DNA of 7,993 nucleotides from Brevundimonas sp. UBA7534 (GTDB lineage: Bacteria > Pseudomonadota > Alphaproteobacteria > Caulobacterales > Caulobacteraceae), in NCBI RefSeq assembly GCF_002479325.1, contig NZ_DLMO01000085.1:1-7993 (forward strand). Reading direction: 5' to 3'. The translations under genes and the position numbers were made by a program. Positions 6,432-7,993 of this stretch are shown piece after piece (the stretch's first letter is position 1; every line of letters begins with the position of its first letter). The notes beneath the pieces were generated by a model that made no database searches, was not told the DNA's origin, and was given only the letters and a program-made list of their open reading frames with translations.

Positions 6432-7993
6432 ATGAAGATGCAGTCCAAGTTCACCCTGATGGCGGGCGCGGCCTCGGCCGTCTTGCTGATGTCGGCCGGC
6501 GCGGCCCTGGCCCAGGAGGCGGACCCGGCGACGGACGGCCAACCCGCCCAGGTCGAGGACATCGTGGTCGTCGGCTCGCAGATCCGCGGCGCCTCGACCA
6601 CCGCGGCCCTGCCCGTCACCGTGGTGACGCAGGAGGAGATCATCGCGACCGGCGCGGTCAGCGGCGACGACCTGCTGCGCTCCATTCCCCAGATGGGCGA
6701 CGTGCTGTTCTCCAGCGCCAACAATCCCCAGACGTCGAACGCGGCGCGCGGCGACGTCAATTCGGTCAATCTGCGCTCGCTGGGCGTCGGCAACACCCTG
6801 GTCCTGCTGAATGGTCGCCGCATCGTCCAGCATCCGACCAGCCAGGGCACGTCCGATACCGGGACGGTGCCGGTGCTGAGCTACAACTCCAACGCCATTC
6901 CCGTTTCGGGCCTGGAGCGGCTTGAGGTGCTGCTGGACGGCGCCGCGGCCATCTATGGCGCGGACGCCGTGGCCGGTGTGGTCAACACCGTGCTGCAGGA
7001 AGACTTCGACGGCCTGGAGATGAAGGCCCAGTACGGCGGGGCCGAGGGCGCCCATCGGCGCGAGTTCACCCTGGGCCTGTTCGCCGGCAAGGATTTCGAG
7101 CGCGGCAACATCTCGGGCTTCCTGGACTACACCGACCGCACCGCGCAGCGCGCCGAGGACATGGACTACACCGCCTCGGACGATCGGCGCGCCCTGTTCG
7201 CCGACGTGCCGGGATACGAGACCTCGACCGATCCTGACGGCCGCTCGTCCTACACCTCCTGGGCCAACTTCCAGACGCCGTTCCGGGTCCGCCAGGGCAC
7301 GACCAACCTGACCTCCGCCGCCGGGGCCTTCCACAACCAGCCCTCGGCCCTGGGGTGCACCGCGCCGATCGGCGGCGACGTCTGCCTGGCCAGCGGCAAC
7401 ATCAGCTACAGCAGCGCGGCCGCGCGCGACCTGCGCTACGACGGTGCGCGGGGCACCACCGTCTCGCCCGACGTCGAACGCCTGAATCTGTTCGTCTCGG
7501 GTCACTATGACCTGGACAACGGCGTCACCGCTTTCGGCGAACTGGGCTACTACACGGCCACCACCCAGAACATCCAGCCGCCGACCATCCTGCTGAACCA
7601 GTTGTGGATTCCGGCCAGCAACTACTGGAACCCGTTTGGGCCGATCACCTTCGCCGACGGCACGGCCAACCCCAACCGCCTGCCGGGCCTGACCAATGTC
7701 CCGGCCGGGGGCACGGACGTGAAGCTGGTCCGCTACCGCTTCAACGACGTGGGCGAGCAGGTGGTGAACGTCGACAATTGGCAGTCCCGCATCCTGGGCG
7801 GCCTGCGCGGCGAGTGGCGCGGCTTCGACTGGGAAAGCGCCATCCTCTATTCGGAGGCCGAGGCGACCGACAGCTCCAACGCCATCAACCTGACGGCGCT
7901 GCAGGCCAGCCTGGCCCTGTCCACGCCCGACGCCTACAATCCGTTCAGCGGCGGCTGCGTCGACGACACCAGCGGCGGCGACTGCACGCCCAG
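6432..7993 (+). CDS. TonB-dependent outer-membrane receptor (5' part, runs off window)
   Basis: Outer-membrane gated channel driven by TonB/ExbBD; only the first 520 residues are present. A signal peptide (hydrophobic about 8-25, cleavage likely after ALA at 25-27) is followed by a TonB-box-like VEDIVVVGS (41-49). The plug domain (about 45-190) has SVNLRSLGVGNTLVLLNGRR (111-130) and LERLEVLLDGAAAIYGADAV (161-180), hallmarks of plug domains in this receptor group. Beta-barrel sequence begins near 195. Two Cys-x8-Cys pairs (C309/C318 and C509/C518) probably sit in surface loops. The ATG has an excellent ribosome binding site (GGAGGAGG just upstream). It lies 65 bases after dctA with no terminator hairpin seen, so co-transcription is plausible. 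The substrate cannot be told from sequence; such receptors carry siderophores, vitamins, sugars or other small molecules. Context hints at organic acids or their metal complexes. Confidence 0.93.
   Translation, partial: MKMQSKFTLMAGAASAVLLMSAGAALAQEADPATDGQPAQVEDIVVVGSQIRGASTTAALPVTVVTQEEIIATGAVSGDDLLRSIPQMGDVLFSSANNPQTSNAARGDVNSVNLRSLGVGNTLVLLNGRRIVQHPTSQGTSDTGTVPVLSYNSNAIPVSGLERLEVLLDGAAAIYGADAVAGVVNTVLQEDFDGLEMKAQYGGAEGAHRREFTLGLFAGKDFERGNISGFLDYTDRTAQRAEDMDYTASDDRRALFADVPGYETSTDPDGRSSYTSWANFQTPFRVRQGTTNLTSAAGAFHNQPSALGCTAPIGGDVCLASGNISYSSAAARDLRYDGARGTTVSPDVERLNLFVSGHYDLDNGVTAFGELGYYTATTQNIQPPTILLNQLWIPASNYWNPFGPITFADGTANPNRLPGLTNVPAGGTDVKLVRYRFNDVGEQVVNVDNWQSRILGGLRGEWRGFDWESAILYSEAEATDSSNAINLTALQASLALSTPDAYNPFSGGCVDDTSGGDCTP

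Noticed and set aside
5964..7505. 513-codon minus-strand open frame opposite the end of dctA and the receptor.
   Set aside because: It crosses two well-supported plus-strand genes and has no ribosome binding site or motif of its own; codon-position effect of GC-rich DNA.

Overview
The window is GC-rich throughout (roughly 68-70% by eye) and densely coded. Protein style points to an alphaproteobacterium, most likely Caulobacterales (Caulobacter/Brevundimonas-like). The clues are the isocitrate lyase, a rhizobial-type DctB/DctD pair, and a TonB-dependent receptor of the kind abundant in Caulobacteraceae. This placement is inferred from protein flavour only. I saw no mobile elements, tRNA or rRNA genes, or CRISPR arrays.

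Layout. (1) 93-1597, plus strand: isocitrate lyase (aceA) followed 14 bases later by an unrecognised 69-residue protein with a strong ribosome binding site; the two look like one transcript. (2) 1607-4776, minus strand: a C4-dicarboxylate two-component system, sensor kinase (dctB-like) then sigma-54-type response regulator (dctD-like), joined by a one-base TGATG overlap. It converges on the aceA unit with only 9 bases between stop codons, and a strong hairpin lies inside the 3' end of the regulator gene. (3) 4777-5010: a 234-base divergent control region. It holds a 16-base dyad with degenerate repeats at about 31-33 base spacing, a perfect match to the IHF consensus, and a weak -24/-12-like element. 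(4) 5011-6366, plus strand: a DctA-type dicarboxylate symporter. (5) 6432 to the window end, plus strand: the first 520 residues of a TonB-dependent outer-membrane receptor, 65 bases downstream of dctA with no evident terminator between.

How it fits together. Extracytoplasmic C4-dicarboxylate (succinate, malate or fumarate) would be sensed by the kinase, passed to the regulator, and would switch on the symporter across the divergent region. The downstream receptor may supply outer-membrane entry if it is co-transcribed. Isocitrate lyase makes succinate and glyoxylate from isocitrate, so the locus joins the glyoxylate shunt to the sensing and uptake of its product.

Most worth a second look: the regulator's sigma-54 contact loop reads GAFAGA instead of GAFTGA, although the DNA in front of dctA is laid out like a sigma-54 enhancer, IHF and promoter region. 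The other leads are the small protein tied to isocitrate lyase and the symporter-receptor pairing.
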